Source of the DNA: Porphyrobacter sp. ULC335
Lineage (GTDB): Bacteria; Pseudomonadota; Alphaproteobacteria; Sphingomonadales; Sphingomonadaceae
DNA: 64,000 bases
NCBI RefSeq assembly: GCF_025917005.1
Contig: NZ_CP078091.1
Span: 186,001 to 250,000 of the forward strand
Direction of reading: 5' to 3'
The position numbers and the translations under genes are program-made. The notes below the pieces were generated by a model. It made no database searches, was not told the DNA's origin, and saw only the letters and a list, made by a program, of their open reading frames with translations. This document shows positions 9,801 through 17,384 of this stretch, in pieces (the first letter of the stretch is position 1; the number at the start of each line of letters is the position of its first letter).

Positions 9801-12800
9801 TAACTTGCCGGACCAACAACGAGGCTGGCGCCGTCGGATATGATCGTCCCGCCTTCGGTACCACCCAGCGCAGCGGCATTAGTGATCGTCAACGTCCCAG
9901 CGTCGACGAGCGTCACGCCGGTATAATTGTTCGCGCCCAAAAGCGTCAGATTGCCCGCACCCAGCTTGGTCAGGCTGCCGCTGCCGCCGATTACGTTGCC
10001 GACCGTCAAGTCATTCGAGCGGTTGAAGATCAGGCTGGTGTTGTTTGTAACACCTCCCGTCCCGAGCGTGCCGGTGGTCCCGCCGTCGCCGATCTGCAAG
10101 GCGCCCGCGCTGATCGTGGTCGTGCCGGTGTAGGTGTTGTTGCCCGTTAGCGTCAGCGCGCCGAGCCCGATCTTGGTCAGCGCGCCTCCATCGAAGATAC
10201 GGCCTGCAAAGGTGCTCGAAATATCGTTCGATCCCACCGTCAGGGTCCGGCCAGGAACGATGAACACCTGAGCACCGGAAGCGCCTGCTAGCCCCCCGAT
10301 GGTTTCCGACCTCTCCACCAGCAGGTCACCTGCATTGATGGTTACGACGGCACTGTCACTGATCGCCGAACCGCCGCCCAGCTGCAGCACGCCGCCATTG
10401 ATCATGACCGCACCGAAGGTGTTGCTGCCGGTGATGGCAATCTGGCCGATACCATCCTTGGTCAGCGTGCCGGTGCCGAGATTGATCGCGCTCGTGATAG
10501 ACAGGATGCCCGTGCCGCCGATCGCGAGGTTCCGGTTGGCGCCAGTGATCCCCCCGGTGAGGAAGGTGGGGAAGCCGAAGTTGTCGCCGCTCGAATCCGA
10601 ATTGATCCGTGCATCCGCCGTCAGCGTGATCGGTCCGCGCACCGACGACGCGCCGGAAATGATGCGGATCGCTCCGCCATTGCCCACCCCATTGCCCGCG
10701 ATGCTGAACGCTTCTTGGACGGCGAGCGTGCCCTCGATCTCGACCGTCGCGCCGTCGTCGACGGTGGTGCCGGCGGCGGCGGTGCCGAACGCGGTCGCGC
10801 TGGCTGCTCTGAGCGTGCCTGCCGATACCGTGGTCAGGCCCGAATAGGTGTTCGCCCCCGACAGCGTCAGCGTGCCGCCATCATGTGTGAGGCCGAGCGT
10901 GCCCGCACCGTTCTGGATCACGCCTCCAAAGATGGTGTTGGCCAGCAGGTTCCGGGTTGTTAGCGTAGCCGCCCCGCCGCCGCCGGTGATCGTGCCGCTG
11001 CCGGTCAACTGGTTGAGCCTGGTAGAAATGCCATTGAGATCAAGCGTGCCATCAACATTGACGGCGCCGCCGATGCCGAATGATCCGACGTTACGGAGAT
11101 AAGCGACAGACGCGGCATTGCCGATGCGGAGGGTTCCGCCATCGATGCTGACCGCTCTGCCATTACCTACAGTGACCGCGGAGAAAGGTGCACCCTGCCC
11201 GAACGCCAACACCACTGTGCCGGTGTCGGTGGTCGTTCCAAAGCGGGTGATTCCGTCGCTCAAGTCGGAGAACTCGTTGCCGGTCAAGGTTAGCGTCGTG
11301 CCGGAGGCGGCCGAGATCAGCGCATTGGTGTTGCTAGTGATCGTCAGATCATTGTCGAGCGTCGCATCGGCACCGCCGCGCAGCGCGCCGCCCGTGAACC
11401 GGATTTCGCCTGTGCCCAGCGCACCACTGGCGTTCACCTGCAGCGTGCCTTGCTGAATGGTGGTGGTGCCGGTGTAGGCGCTCCCGTCGAGCACCGCAGC
11501 CAGATTAAGCGTGCCCGCGCCCGTCTTGGTGAGGCCTGCGATCCCGGTCAGCGATCCCGTTAGAATGAAGCCGTTTGCGCCGGTATCGATGGTGCCGTTG
11601 AACGCTTGCGGCATGGACAGGATCAGCGTCGTCAGACTACCCGAATTCAGGATGGTGCCCGTTCCCGACAAGCGCGACAGTTCCACGCCGAAACCGTTCA
11701 CGTCGAGCGTGCCGCCCGCTGCAACATTGATCCCGCCTTGAGATTGCACACCGAAATTGGGGTTCGCGAAGAAGCTGAGAACATTGGCGCCATTCGCGTT
11801 GCCCACCCGCACCGTGCCGCCATTGACCGAGAGGACGGATGAGGAAGAAATCGTGGCATCGGTCAACGCCAATACGATCGTCCCCGCTTCGGTTGCCGAG
11901 CCAAGATTTACGGTGGCGAGAGTCTGAGTCCTGAGGTCGGTAAAAGTCAGCGTGCGCCCGGTGGCCGCTGCGATCGTGCCGCTCACATTCGCATTGAAAA
12001 TGGCTCTCCGGCTCAGACTACCGTCAAAATCACCGATCAGCTTGGCGCCGTTCGCGGTGAACGTGACCAGTCCAGAACCGAGCGCAGCATTCGAGCCGAC
12101 CAGAATCGTCCCGCCCGCAATGTTGGTGCCGCCCGAATAGGTATTCGTCCCGCTCAGCGTCAGCGTGCCGGTGCCAGCCTTGGCCAGAATACCTGCTCCG
12201 GAAACTACATTGCCCAGCGTCTGATCGCTGGCGATAGCGAAGGTCGTCGTGCCCGAGGCGATCTCGACCCCGCCGGTTAGCGTGCCGATATTGGTGATGG
12301 TGTTGGTGCCCGAAAGGCGCATCGCCAGCGCGCGCGTCACGCCATCGCCGCTGAGCCCGCCCGCAATCATGCCGGTGTTGTTGATCCTCACGTTGGTGCC
12401 GATCAGGCCGATGCCGCCCATTCCGGGGGTCGTGCCGGTGCCGCCAGCGCCGCCTTGCAGAGTGCCGGCGTTATTGAGCGTCCCGCGCAGCAGGATCATC
12501 CCATCCCCGCCGTCACCGCCATTACCTGCAACAACCCCGGTGCCGCCATTGCCGCCCGCGCCGCCGCGCCACTCGCCGTCGGCGGTGAGGACGACCGTGC
12601 CGACCACATCAAAGTATATCCCAGCGCCGCCATCACCGCCGTTCCCGCCGTTCCCGGTCGCGCCGCCGGCCCCGCCAGCCCCGCCGGCCCCGCCGATCCG
12701 CAACCCCCGGTTCGTGAAAATCGCGCCGACCGCCTCGCTCACCCGTCCATTGGTGCCGCCAGCCCCGCCGCCGCCGCCTGAACCCGAACCGAGGCCCGCT

Positions 12801-13306
12801 CCGCCCAAGCCGCCAGCGAAGGCAGTGAATCCACCATCGAAAACGACATTTCCCGACGTAAACGAGATGCTTGACAAGGCGCCGCCGCCGCCGCCGCCGC
12901 CACTGTTGTTAGTGGTTGCGTTTCCGCCATTCCCTCCACGGAAGACGATACCCGAGCCGCCTGCTCCGCCCGCGCCGCCACCTGCGCCTTGCCCCGCGCC
13001 GCCAGCAGCGCCGGCGTTGCCGGCACCACCACCGCCGCCGCCCGAACCGGCAGCTACGCCATCGCCGCCCGCCGTTCCCGTGCCACCGGCTGCGAGGCTG
13101 CTTGCACCGCCCGCGCCGCCCCCGCTGCCGCCGTCACCGCCGGTCGACTGCGCAAATGCCGCGCCCGGAGCGACCAGCACGCCGGCTGCGGCCACAGCGC
13201 TGATCGCCGAGAAAAGCGCTGTGGAACTGAGCAGGCGATTCGCCGTGGCCGTGCTGCGGGCGCGCGAAGGGGCAGGCGCTGATGCGCGGATGGTGTGGCT
13301 GGACAT
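3818..13306 (-). CDS. Giant autotransporter (type Va) with PATR passenger repeats
   Basis: A 3162-residue secreted protein. The ATG at 13306 is chosen because AGGGGA lies just upstream and the protein then begins with a long signal sequence (about 53 residues, ending APGAAFAQ). Next come about 250 Gly-rich residues (GGAGGAGG type), then a passenger of about 15 autotransporter-associated beta-strand repeats of the form LTKTGAGTLTLSGANTYTG-TT----GTL, expected to stack as a beta-helix. Around residues 1560-1650 the chain has a LAPGQSPG module and VWWNGSG, the usual end of a passenger, then starts a second repeat series ending in another APGTSPG module. The last ~270 residues (from GAWGQLFGGWGD to the terminal IQVRF) form the outer-membrane barrel. 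It is much longer than most autotransporters. The ligand is unknown; adhesion is the usual guess. Confidence 0.92.
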   Translation of the reverse strand: MSSHTIRASAPAPSRARSTATANRLLSSTALFSAISAVAAAGVLVAPGAAFAQSTGGDGGSGGGAGGASSLAAGGTGTAGGDGVAAGSGGGGGGAGNAGAAGGAGQGAGGGAGGAGGSGIVFRGGNGGNATTNNSGGGGGGGALSSISFTSGNVVFDGGFTAFAGGLGGAGLGSGSGGGGGAGGTNGRVSEAVGAIFTNRGLRIGGAGGAGGAGGATGNGGNGGDGGAGIYFDVVGTVVLTADGEWRGGAGGNGGTGVVAGNGGDGGDGMILLRGTLNNAGTLQGGAGGTGTTPGMGGIGLIGTNVRINNTGMIAGGLSGDGVTRALAMRLSGTNTITNIGTLTGGVEIASGTTTFAIASDQTLGNVVSGAGILAKAGTGTLTLSGTNTYSGGTNIAGGTILVGSNAALGSGLVTFTANGAKLIGDFDGSLSRRAIFNANVSGTIAAATGRTLTFTDLRTQTLATVNLGSATEAGTIVLALTDATISSSSVLSVNGGTVRVGNANGANVLSFFANPNFGVQSQGGINVAAGGTLDVNGFGVELSRLSGTGTILNSGSLTTLILSMPQAFNGTIDTGANGFILTGSLTGIAGLTKTGAGTLNLAAVLDGSAYTGTTTIQQGTLQVNASGALGTGEIRFTGGALRGGADATLDNDLTITSNTNALISAASGTTLTLTGNEFSDLSDGITRFGTTTDTGTVVLAFGQGAPFSAVTVGNGRAVSIDGGTLRIGNAASVAYLRNVGSFGIGGAVNVDGTLDLNGISTRLNQLTGSGTITGGGGAATLTTRNLLANTIFGGVIQNGAGTLGLTHDGGTLTLSGANTYSGLTTVSAGTLRAASATAFGTAAAGTTVDDGATVEIEGTLAVQEAFSIAGNGVGNGGAIRIISGASSVRGPITLTADARINSDSSGDNFGFPTFLTGGITGANRNLAIGGTGILSITSAINLGTGTLTKDGIGQIAITGSNTFGAVMINGGVLQLGGGSAISDSAVVTINAGDLLVERSETIGGLAGASGAQVFIVPGRTLTVGSNDISSTFAGRIFDGGALTKIGLGALTLTGNNTYTGTTTISAGALQIGDGGTTGTLGTGGVTNNTSLIFNRSNDLTVGNVIGGSGSLTKLGAGNLTLLGANNYTGVTLVDAGTLTITNAAALGGTEGGTIISDGASLVVGPASYPGRFNEQITISGAGVGGSGALRGSVAFVSFGSVTLAADAVIAGARNGRMNFFNISGQDTNLTLSGEGRISFRDSLQLGTGALIINFRGAVDLGGTGNGNWSGRTIIERGSLDLLGGNALPDESRITVNGFGRLFVEEETIGSLEGNGEVILVDNDVLVDATLTVGDASNTTFSGTIYEFQTIGSLTKQGSGTLTLTGTNTYTGTTTINGGTLQIGAGETTGTLGTGDVTIGANGTLSFNRANTYSVENVINGTGNLVQAGTGTTILNNKNTFAGTTTVTGGTLLVNGRLGGTINVSGGGTLGGTGTIRAAVTIEDGGILAPGQSPGVITFDSLTLNAGSITRLELSELDGVNDFIQMTGALTLNGGAIDVVRGAGFGTGQYTLMSFGSLAGALGNMTLNPLGGGFIGNLAVNGNTIVLNAADNSDLVWWNGSGVTPTGAVVGGDGTWGLTSNNFTNAAGTVSGPWAGNGSLAVFGGTAGTVTIAGGEAVAPSGLSFLTNGYVIAGGDAASRLALSGPVGISTASGVGATISAVISGDGSLTKTGAGTLTLSAANTYTGTTFVNAGTLSVAAGGVLAGEVRNSATFTNSGTINGSTLNFGGFTSTGSVNGVLNNQSGGTVLLAGVVNADFINLGTATLTAPGTRIGSLSQGTTGALNLAGFGTTIDRLVGVGTISLGSGRLTVGGTSSAGDFSGVISGSGGLTKVGTGTLTLSGANTYTGTTFVNAGTLALAASGVLSGEVRNSATVINAGTVNAFVVSSGAITNSGNWLGAFAIQNGGTITNSGLWRIPAGDIPSALAISRIISGVFENTGTVNGLGIQAESASATLINRAGGNISLSDGQIINAIVGGRVTNEGAVLGNGLVDRGAQIVNAAGASWTGNISIGVAGSLTNAGTVTGNIVNSESFASTGTVNGLLVNNVGATAGLAGAMNGSVINSGTVILNGATTGIQGFTQNPTGLFNLGGFDTSIGSLIGSGSVQLGAGRLTVGADNASTGFRGVISGSGGLTKLGTGLLSLLGSNTYTGATIINAGTLIAASDTALGSAAGGTTVSMGATLGLQGGVTITGEALSLAGAGVGGLGGLRNVASNNSFTGPITLAGASTIASDAGLLTLGNIDLAANTATITGAGDTRVNGMISGIGSLSKNGTGTLTLAGVNTHTGTILVNAGTLRLLAGAEIVGNLGNRAVFDNAGVTRGLFFNGATGTATNSGTLALGVRNDGALTSSGTISQGLTNNGAAQVRGTLAGDVANTGIFTLTGTTTAIGVFDQTSAGTFDLAGFDTAVGALSGAGSITLGGARLSVGGLNANAIFGGVIAGSGSLEKVGTGVQSLTGTNTYTGGTTITGGALVLGNAGTSGSIVGPVRNNGMLLINRSDAVTFAGVVSGTGQFVQLGTGNTTLTGANTYTGGTFVSGGRLVGTTTSLQGPIQIDAGTALEFAQVAAGTYAGSLQGAGRFDKTGAGLLTLSGNSGAFTGGTFVAGGELRVNGSLARSVVTVQNGTTLSGTGAIGGLVAQSGSTIAPGTSPGTLNVNGNVTLQAGSTVQFEVSATGPSDLILASGTAALGGTAALTNLGGTYAFNSEIVLLHANGGRSGTFSGSTGTAGFGILYRPELVYTGTQVRLRFAPNTLANIVGNTALTANQRSVLTGIDGAVAAGYNPQPLFNIYALPTAQLPGAFNQLSGEVYATAAGVGIEQERLIKEAVLGRIGTVAAAARADAASGKGAGAWGQLFGGWGDGNSNGNAASFEADRTGFITGIDVGGANDSASWRLGAFGMRVQSDVSIAARVSRAEVRQAGGGVYGAFNSGGFGAALGGTLTSVDLTAFRDIALPGFAETNAGRTEGKARQAFAELSWTFGSGGSTLRPFVNGTVGSFRLDALTETGGAAVLAMRQQRYNTATVTGGIDGAVTVGKSLKIAGTLAGRRQLGDRDPQAQLALAAAPAQAFAVTGAQLDKLALAARFEATLELEENLAISLGYTGLIGNTVTDHGARATIQVRF

Positions 13307-13398
13307 ATGGATTTCCCCTGAGTGAAGTGATATCGTCTCGCGTAGCAGGCGGCCCCGCCGAAACTGTGCGCCCTCGAAGAACGCCGGATCGGTCATAG

Positions 13399-13416
13399 TT
13401 ATACTGCGTAGTCTAA
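13399..13416. promoter_or_regulatory. Candidate TetR-family operator
   Basis: TTATACT-GCGT-AGTCTAA is a near-perfect inverted repeat (6 of 7 positions pair). It lies between the divergent autotransporter and TetR genes, 93 bp before the autotransporter start. Size and symmetry fit a TetR-family site. Whether the adjacent regulator binds it is inference. Confidence 0.42.
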
Positions 13417-13630
13417 TGACATCGGCGCGTTAAGGCAATCCGCGAAATCGCCGCAAGGCTCGCCAGCACCGCTCATCCTGCCGCCGTCGCAGCGCTGATG
13501 AGGATTTTGCAATGCGCCCGCGATTCCGCTACAAGGCGCCAAGCGGCGTGCTACGGCGGGCCGCACGTTTTCTGCGCAGGCCACACCCCCGCTGGCCCGC
13601 ATTCCAACCCGGCAAAGACCCGCATTCCTC

Positions 13631-14275
13631 ATGGCAAGCGAACCGCCCCCAGCCCGTCCCAAAGGCGCCGCCGTCTCGACCCGATCGGAACAGGCCATCG
13701 TCGCCGCCGCGCGCTCGTTGTTTCTCGAACGCGGATACGAAGCTGTCAGCGTTGACGATATCGCCCGCATCGCAGGGGTTGCGCGCCAGACCGTGTTCAA
13801 CCGCTTCAAGACCAAGGACGCTGTGTTCCGGGCGATGATCGCCGATCACTGGACCAACTGGGGCAAGGGCGCAGCGATGGAGCAGGTGCCTTATGACGCT
13901 CCGGTCGAACAGCACCTGCGCGCCATTGCCAACTCGATTGCCGCCTTTCAGGATGACACGCAGCAGATCCAGTTCCAGCGGCTGGTGGTCGCCGAATCCC
14001 GCCACCACCCGTGGATCGGGCCCGCCGCCTACCGTTCCGGCAAGCAGCCGCGCATGAAAGCGCTCGCCGCGCATTTCGGCCAGCTCCACAAGGAAGGGCG
14101 CCTGCACTGCGAAAATCCCGATATTGCCGCCTGGCAATTCGTGGCGCTGGTGCAGGAGTTCATCGTCTGGCCCAAGGTCATGGCGGCTGACGAACCGCGC
14201 GACATCCCATCGACCAAAACCGTGATCGATGAAGCTATCGCCACATTCATGGCGCGGTATGGTCCACGCCAGTAA
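13631..14275 (+). CDS. TetR/AcrR family transcriptional regulator
   Basis: 214 residues. The N-terminal helix-turn-helix spans about residues 20-65 (IVAAARSLFLERGYEAVSV, then DDIARIAGVARQTVFNRFKTKD), the classic TetR DNA-binding domain. The C-terminal part (about 80-210) looks like the AefR-type ligand-binding domain, with FQRLVVAESRHHP as a marker. Such proteins are mostly repressors released by a small ligand. The gene diverges from the giant autotransporter, and a candidate operator lies between them, so control of the autotransporter, of itself, or of both is plausible. The ligand cannot be guessed. Confidence 0.9.
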   Translation: MASEPPPARPKGAAVSTRSEQAIVAAARSLFLERGYEAVSVDDIARIAGVARQTVFNRFKTKDAVFRAMIADHWTNWGKGAAMEQVPYDAPVEQHLRAIANSIAAFQDDTQQIQFQRLVVAESRHHPWIGPAAYRSGKQPRMKALAAHFGQLHKEGRLHCENPDIAAWQFVALVQEFIVWPKVMAADEPRDIPSTKTVIDEAIATFMARYGPRQ

Positions 14276-14286
14276 GCAAGGCCTCC

Positions 14287-14416
14287 AACCCGACACAATG
14301 TGCCGGCTGCCCTGCTCGACACAGATGATCATGCGCTCGCTGTCGATGTCTCCGATCCTGAGGTGCGTCACCTCCGCCACGCCCAAGGCCCCGAACTGAC
14401 GGCGCATCCTCACCGC
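14287..14416 (-). pseudogene. Tyrosine recombinase/integrase remnant
   Basis: The minus strand gives RMRRQFGALGVAEVTHLRI followed by GDIDSERMIICVEQG. This matches the segment YGAGLR-SEVTHLKVGDID, followed by VEQGKG, of tyrosine recombinases accompanying IS91-like and related elements, including the position of the first catalytic Arg region. The reading frame is damaged before and after, and no complete recombinase surrounds it. It marks an old mobile-element insertion between the TetR gene and the thermonuclease gene; the rest of 14276-14679 contains no recognisable gene. Confidence 0.55.
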
Positions 14417-14735
14417 AAACACCCCTGCCGCGGAGCGGGTTCGTCCAAGTCCCATTTTCAGCGGCTCCGTGGCCCATGAACACGTAGCTGCTTTCAGGAA
14501 GTCGCAGGTCGCCACCGAGTGTCTGACTTGGGGTCGCTTTCAGAATTTCGACTTTTGGCAGAACTCGGGCCGAAACCGACTGACCGGAATTGGCGGAAAC
14601 GGTCATTCAAGCACGCAAATCCAACTGGCAGGAAAGTCCCAAATCTGGGTATACAGACCCATCGGCAGGCAACGCTCCTCTACGACGATTTCCCCTGCCC
14701 CTCGGCCTCTGTGCGGAAATAGGCCTCCGCGCGGG

Positions 14736-15362
14736 TCACGTCGTAATAGGGCATGCCCGGCAAGTGATAGATCCAATCACCGCGCCAGGAGTGGTTGCCC
14801 TTAATGAGGCACTGGCCATTGCCTTCATTTCGCCGGGGACGCGCGGCGGCGCAAGGCGAGCGGCGCGCGGTTCGAGTGCGGCCTGTTGCGTTGCCCGGTA
14901 ATCTTCGGGCATCTGGAAGTCCCATTGCCAGATGCCGGCGCGTCCGGCGCGCGCGCGCAGCTCAGCGACAACGTAGTCATTGCCATATCGCCGGAACGCC
15001 GTGGCCCAGCCCGCTTCCACAAGTGATGCGCCAATATCCACGCCGGATATCTGGCAGGTTGCCACGATCCGGCCATAGGTGTCCGCATCGCGCGGCTGAC
15101 AGGTCAGAACTGAGTTTCCGATCTGACCGGCAAGCACATCCTTGGCCATTGTTCCGCATGCGACCTCGGATCCGTTGCTGTAACACGGTTGCGAGAGCTC
15201 CGGCGCGTCGACACCGAACAGACGGACCTCGGTTCCGGCGACACGCAAGGAGTCACCATCAATGACTTCGGCGATCCCTTCGATGACCTGGGCAGCAGCC
15301 ATCGATGGAATGCTCAGCGCGATGAGCGCGGCAAGGCAGGAGGATAGATTTGATCTCGGCAT
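14736..15362 (-). CDS. Secreted thermonuclease (SNase-like), C-terminal tail frameshifted
   Basis: A signal peptide (ALIALSIPSMAAAQ) precedes a staphylococcal-nuclease OB-fold: VIDGDSLRVAG, VRLFGVDAPE and DTYGRIVA keep the Asp, Arg, Glu and second Arg expected for calcium-dependent DNA/RNA cleavage. In this frame the protein runs to 208 residues with an unrelated end. In the next frame, ending at 14680, the expected conserved tail of this family appears: CLIKGNHSWRGDWIYHLPG, then MPYYD. The frame switch lies between about 14820 and 14879. The nuclease domain is whole, but the tail is lost unless there is a sequencing error. The intact gene would have covered 14680-15362. Confidence 0.8.
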   Translation of the reverse strand: MPRSNLSSCLAALIALSIPSMAAAQVIEGIAEVIDGDSLRVAGTEVRLFGVDAPELSQPCYSNGSEVACGTMAKDVLAGQIGNSVLTCQPRDADTYGRIVATCQISGVDIGASLVEAGWATAFRRYGNDYVVAELRARAGRAGIWQWDFQMPEDYRATQQAALEPRAARLAPPRVPGEMKAMASASLRATTPGAVIGSITCRACPITT

Positions 15363-15529
15363 GGTATCGTTCGGGATAGGAGATTGTGTTGTCGCATCAG
15401 TACGTTAAGAAGCTGTGAGGCCTGACGTGAGCCCTCTTTATGTCCGAAATCGCATAGAATGAGGCGACCAAGCTGCAGTCAGCCACCGTCCGAACCGTTG
15501 ATCAGGCGGTCGAATGCACAATCCTTGAT

Positions 15530-15557
15530 GTCCGAAATATGTATACAAGTTTCGGAC
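15530..15557. promoter_or_regulatory. Nested palindrome, possible operator or recombination site
   Basis: GTCCGAAA at 15530-15537 and TTTCGGAC at 15550-15557 form a perfect 8-bp inverted repeat around TATGTATACAAG, which itself contains the palindrome GTATAC. A further ATGTCCGAAAT occurs near 15438-15448. It sits between the thermonuclease gene and the small genes of the defence island. GTATAC cores are common in GntR-type operators, but an att or terminator role cannot be excluded. Confidence 0.4.
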
Positions 15558-15616
15558 AACAGCGGCCTCGTCGATCGGATGAGGTTGGTGGTCTCCGCAA
15601 ACGGCAAGGCCGGGCG

Positions 15617-15859
15617 CTAAGCGCCCGGCTGTACCTCCTTGGCCTCGTCGTCGAGCGGCGTGCGCAGGACGATCCGGCTATTGATCGGTACGACCTCCAG
15701 CTGGAGCGACAGGCCCTTGTGGTCGCGGTGGAACCAGGCGGCTCCGACCTTGGTCCAGAAGGCTTTGTCGCCGCGATTGCTGACATGCCAGGCGATGAAA
15801 TCCGGAGCCTTGGGCTCGGGCGCGGCGGCTGGGGCGGATGCTTGGGTTGTGCGGGCCAT
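15617..15859 (-). CDS. Small conserved protein of mobile elements, function unknown
   Basis: 80 residues from the ATG at 15859, chosen because GGAA lies just upstream and the earlier part of the open frame looks non-coding. After a Pro/Ala-rich start, the core reads FIAWHVSNRG, FWTKVGAAWFHRDHKGLSL, QLEVVPINSRIVLR. This resembles a small family often found in sphingomonad plasmids and integrative elements, close in style to DUF736 genes. It has no signal peptide or membrane segment. I assign no function. It is the leftmost gene that clearly belongs to the island. Confidence 0.7.
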   Translation of the reverse strand: MARTTQASAPAAAPEPKAPDFIAWHVSNRGDKAFWTKVGAAWFHRDHKGLSLQLEVVPINSRIVLRTPLDDEAKEVQPGA

Positions 15860-16096
15860 GGAATGTTCCTTTCGTGTTGGTGGCTCGTTGCACCAAACAG
15901 GAAGGCCGCGCGGCAAAGGGCGCGGGATCATGTCCTACACGGGTGACTGCAAGGAACCGGTGCGGGCCGGACATTGACCCGCGCCCGCGCGCGGCCAGTG
16001 CGGGTGCTCAGAACGAAGCCGCCACACCGCGGAACACCAAGACCGCCTCTGAATCCCCCGCTTGCACACCGCCGCGCTCTGCCCCAAACCCTTGTC

Positions 16097-16927
16097 ATGG
16101 CAATGGAAGGCACCGAGCGAAAACGCTGGAGCAAAGAGGAGACGGTGCTCGCGCTCTACCTCTATTTCCAGCTGCCGTTCGGGAAGTTGCACTCGGGCAA
16201 TCCGGAGATCCAGACGCTGGCCGCCGCCATTGACCGGTCGAACAGCTCGGTGGCGATGAAGCTGTGCAACTTCGCCAGCCTCGATCCCAAGATCACCGAG
16301 AGCGGGCGCAAGGGTCTCGACGGTGCATCAAAGCTCGACCGCGCGACCTATGCCGAGTTCGGACAAGACTGGTCGGGTCTGGTGGCGCGAGCTGAAGAGC
16401 TGTGGTTCAGCCAGGTCGACCGCCAGGTCGCCGCCGCGCAATCAATTCCGCCGACAAGCCAGCTCCTCCACGAAAAGCGCAGCGAGTTCAAATTCGAGCC
16501 CTGGCAAGGCGAGTCCACCACCCAGGCGGTCGTGAACCAACGGGTCGGCCAGGACTTCTTCCGTCGTGCAGTGCTCGCCAATTACGAAGAGGCCTGCTGC
16601 ATCACCGGCATTGCTGACCCGCGCCTGCTGACCGCCAGCCATATCAAGCCGTGGGGCAAGGACAGCCAGAACCGCCATAATCCCGCAAATGGCTTGCTGC
16701 TATCCGCCACGCTCGACCGCGCCTTCGATCGCGGGCTGATCACGGTAGACCGCGCCCGCCGCATTCATGTCTCGCGCCAGTTGCACGAAAGCCCCAGCCG
16801 TGAGACCCGCGACTATTTCCAGCAATTCGAGAAGGCGACACTGCGCCCGGCGGCAAGGTTCGATCCAGAGCCGGCATTTCTCGACTGGCACAATGAACAC
16901 TGCTTTGTGGATCACCGCGCCGCCTGA
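16097..16927 (+). CDS. HNH restriction endonuclease-like protein
   Basis: 276 residues from the ATG at 16097 (another ATG follows at 16103). The N-terminal half (RWSKEETVLALYLYFQLPFG) looks like a DNA-binding module that often precedes HNH domains. The C-terminal domain has the HNH_2 layout: CCITG, ASHIKPWGKD, HNPANGLLLSATLDRAFD and RGLI. The His of SHI, the Asn of NPANG and the following Asp region are the expected metal-site and catalytic positions. Proteins of this type are annotated as restriction endonucleases, often acting on modified DNA. No partner methylase is adjacent, so a role as a stand-alone type IV-like nuclease is plausible but inferred. Confidence 0.82.
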   Translation: MAMEGTERKRWSKEETVLALYLYFQLPFGKLHSGNPEIQTLAAAIDRSNSSVAMKLCNFASLDPKITESGRKGLDGASKLDRATYAEFGQDWSGLVARAEELWFSQVDRQVAAAQSIPPTSQLLHEKRSEFKFEPWQGESTTQAVVNQRVGQDFFRRAVLANYEEACCITGIADPRLLTASHIKPWGKDSQNRHNPANGLLLSATLDRAFDRGLITVDRARRIHVSRQLHESPSRETRDYFQQFEKATLRPAARFDPEPAFLDWHNEHCFVDHRAA

Positions 16928-16975
16928 CGTGTCAGGCGGCGCGCTTGGCCAGCAGACCCCAATCCACCGACCACA

Positions 16976-17383
16976 TCAGAACAGGGTCAGCTGCGCCTCC
17001 TCGCCTGCGACGAAGATGATGGCCGGACCGACCATCACAAGTTCCCGCCCGGCATGGCGCACCGTAATGCCATCATAAAATCCCGCCTGATCACTGCGCG
17101 CGCGATCGCCATCCCGGCAGCGCTCGGCATAGGTGCGCGCAATGCCGCCATAGAGCGACGGGTGCACAAGCCGGTAGGCCTCGGCGCCCGCAGGACCGGT
17201 GCCAACACAGACCCATAAGTCTCCGGCGTATCGGAATGGCTTGCGGATGGGCTGACCCATGCCGATGCGGTCGGCGCTGTAGCTGGCCCGAATATCGCCT
17301 TCGCCAATATGCCTGTCGGTGGCGTGGCACCACGCACCGAAAGCAAGGCGCGAGGGTTCCACCGTGTGGGAGCGGGCAGCCAT
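16976..17383 (-). CDS. Conserved protein of unknown function in a three-gene mobile-element operon
   Basis: 135 residues, starting one base after the stop codon of the DUF3768 gene, so the two are almost surely co-transcribed. The sequence is hydrophilic with no signal peptide. Landmarks are YAGDLWVCVGTG, AYRLVHPSLYGG and a C-terminal VMVGPAIIFVAGEE. I do not recognise a characterised family, but I believe similar genes accompany DUF3768 genes on sphingomonad plasmids and islands. A product translated in step with its neighbour suggests a shared accessory role; nothing more can be said. Confidence 0.68.
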   Translation of the reverse strand: MAARSHTVEPSRLAFGAWCHATDRHIGEGDIRASYSADRIGMGQPIRKPFRYAGDLWVCVGTGPAGAEAYRLVHPSLYGGIARTYAERCRDGDRARSDQAGFYDGITVRHAGRELVMVGPAIIFVAGEEAQLTLF

Positions 17384-17384
17384 A

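Noticed and set aside
4955..13325. Several long plus-strand frames inside the autotransporter gene (for example 4955-6757 and 12249-13325)
   Set aside because: They lie fully antisense to the repeats and are Pro/Ala/Val-rich by mirroring Gly/Thr-rich coding. No ribosome sites or motifs support them.
13529..14515. 328-codon minus-strand frame spanning the TetR gene
   Set aside because: Only its first part has recombinase similarity (reported as a remnant); the rest is antisense to the TetR gene, which has a complete domain pattern.
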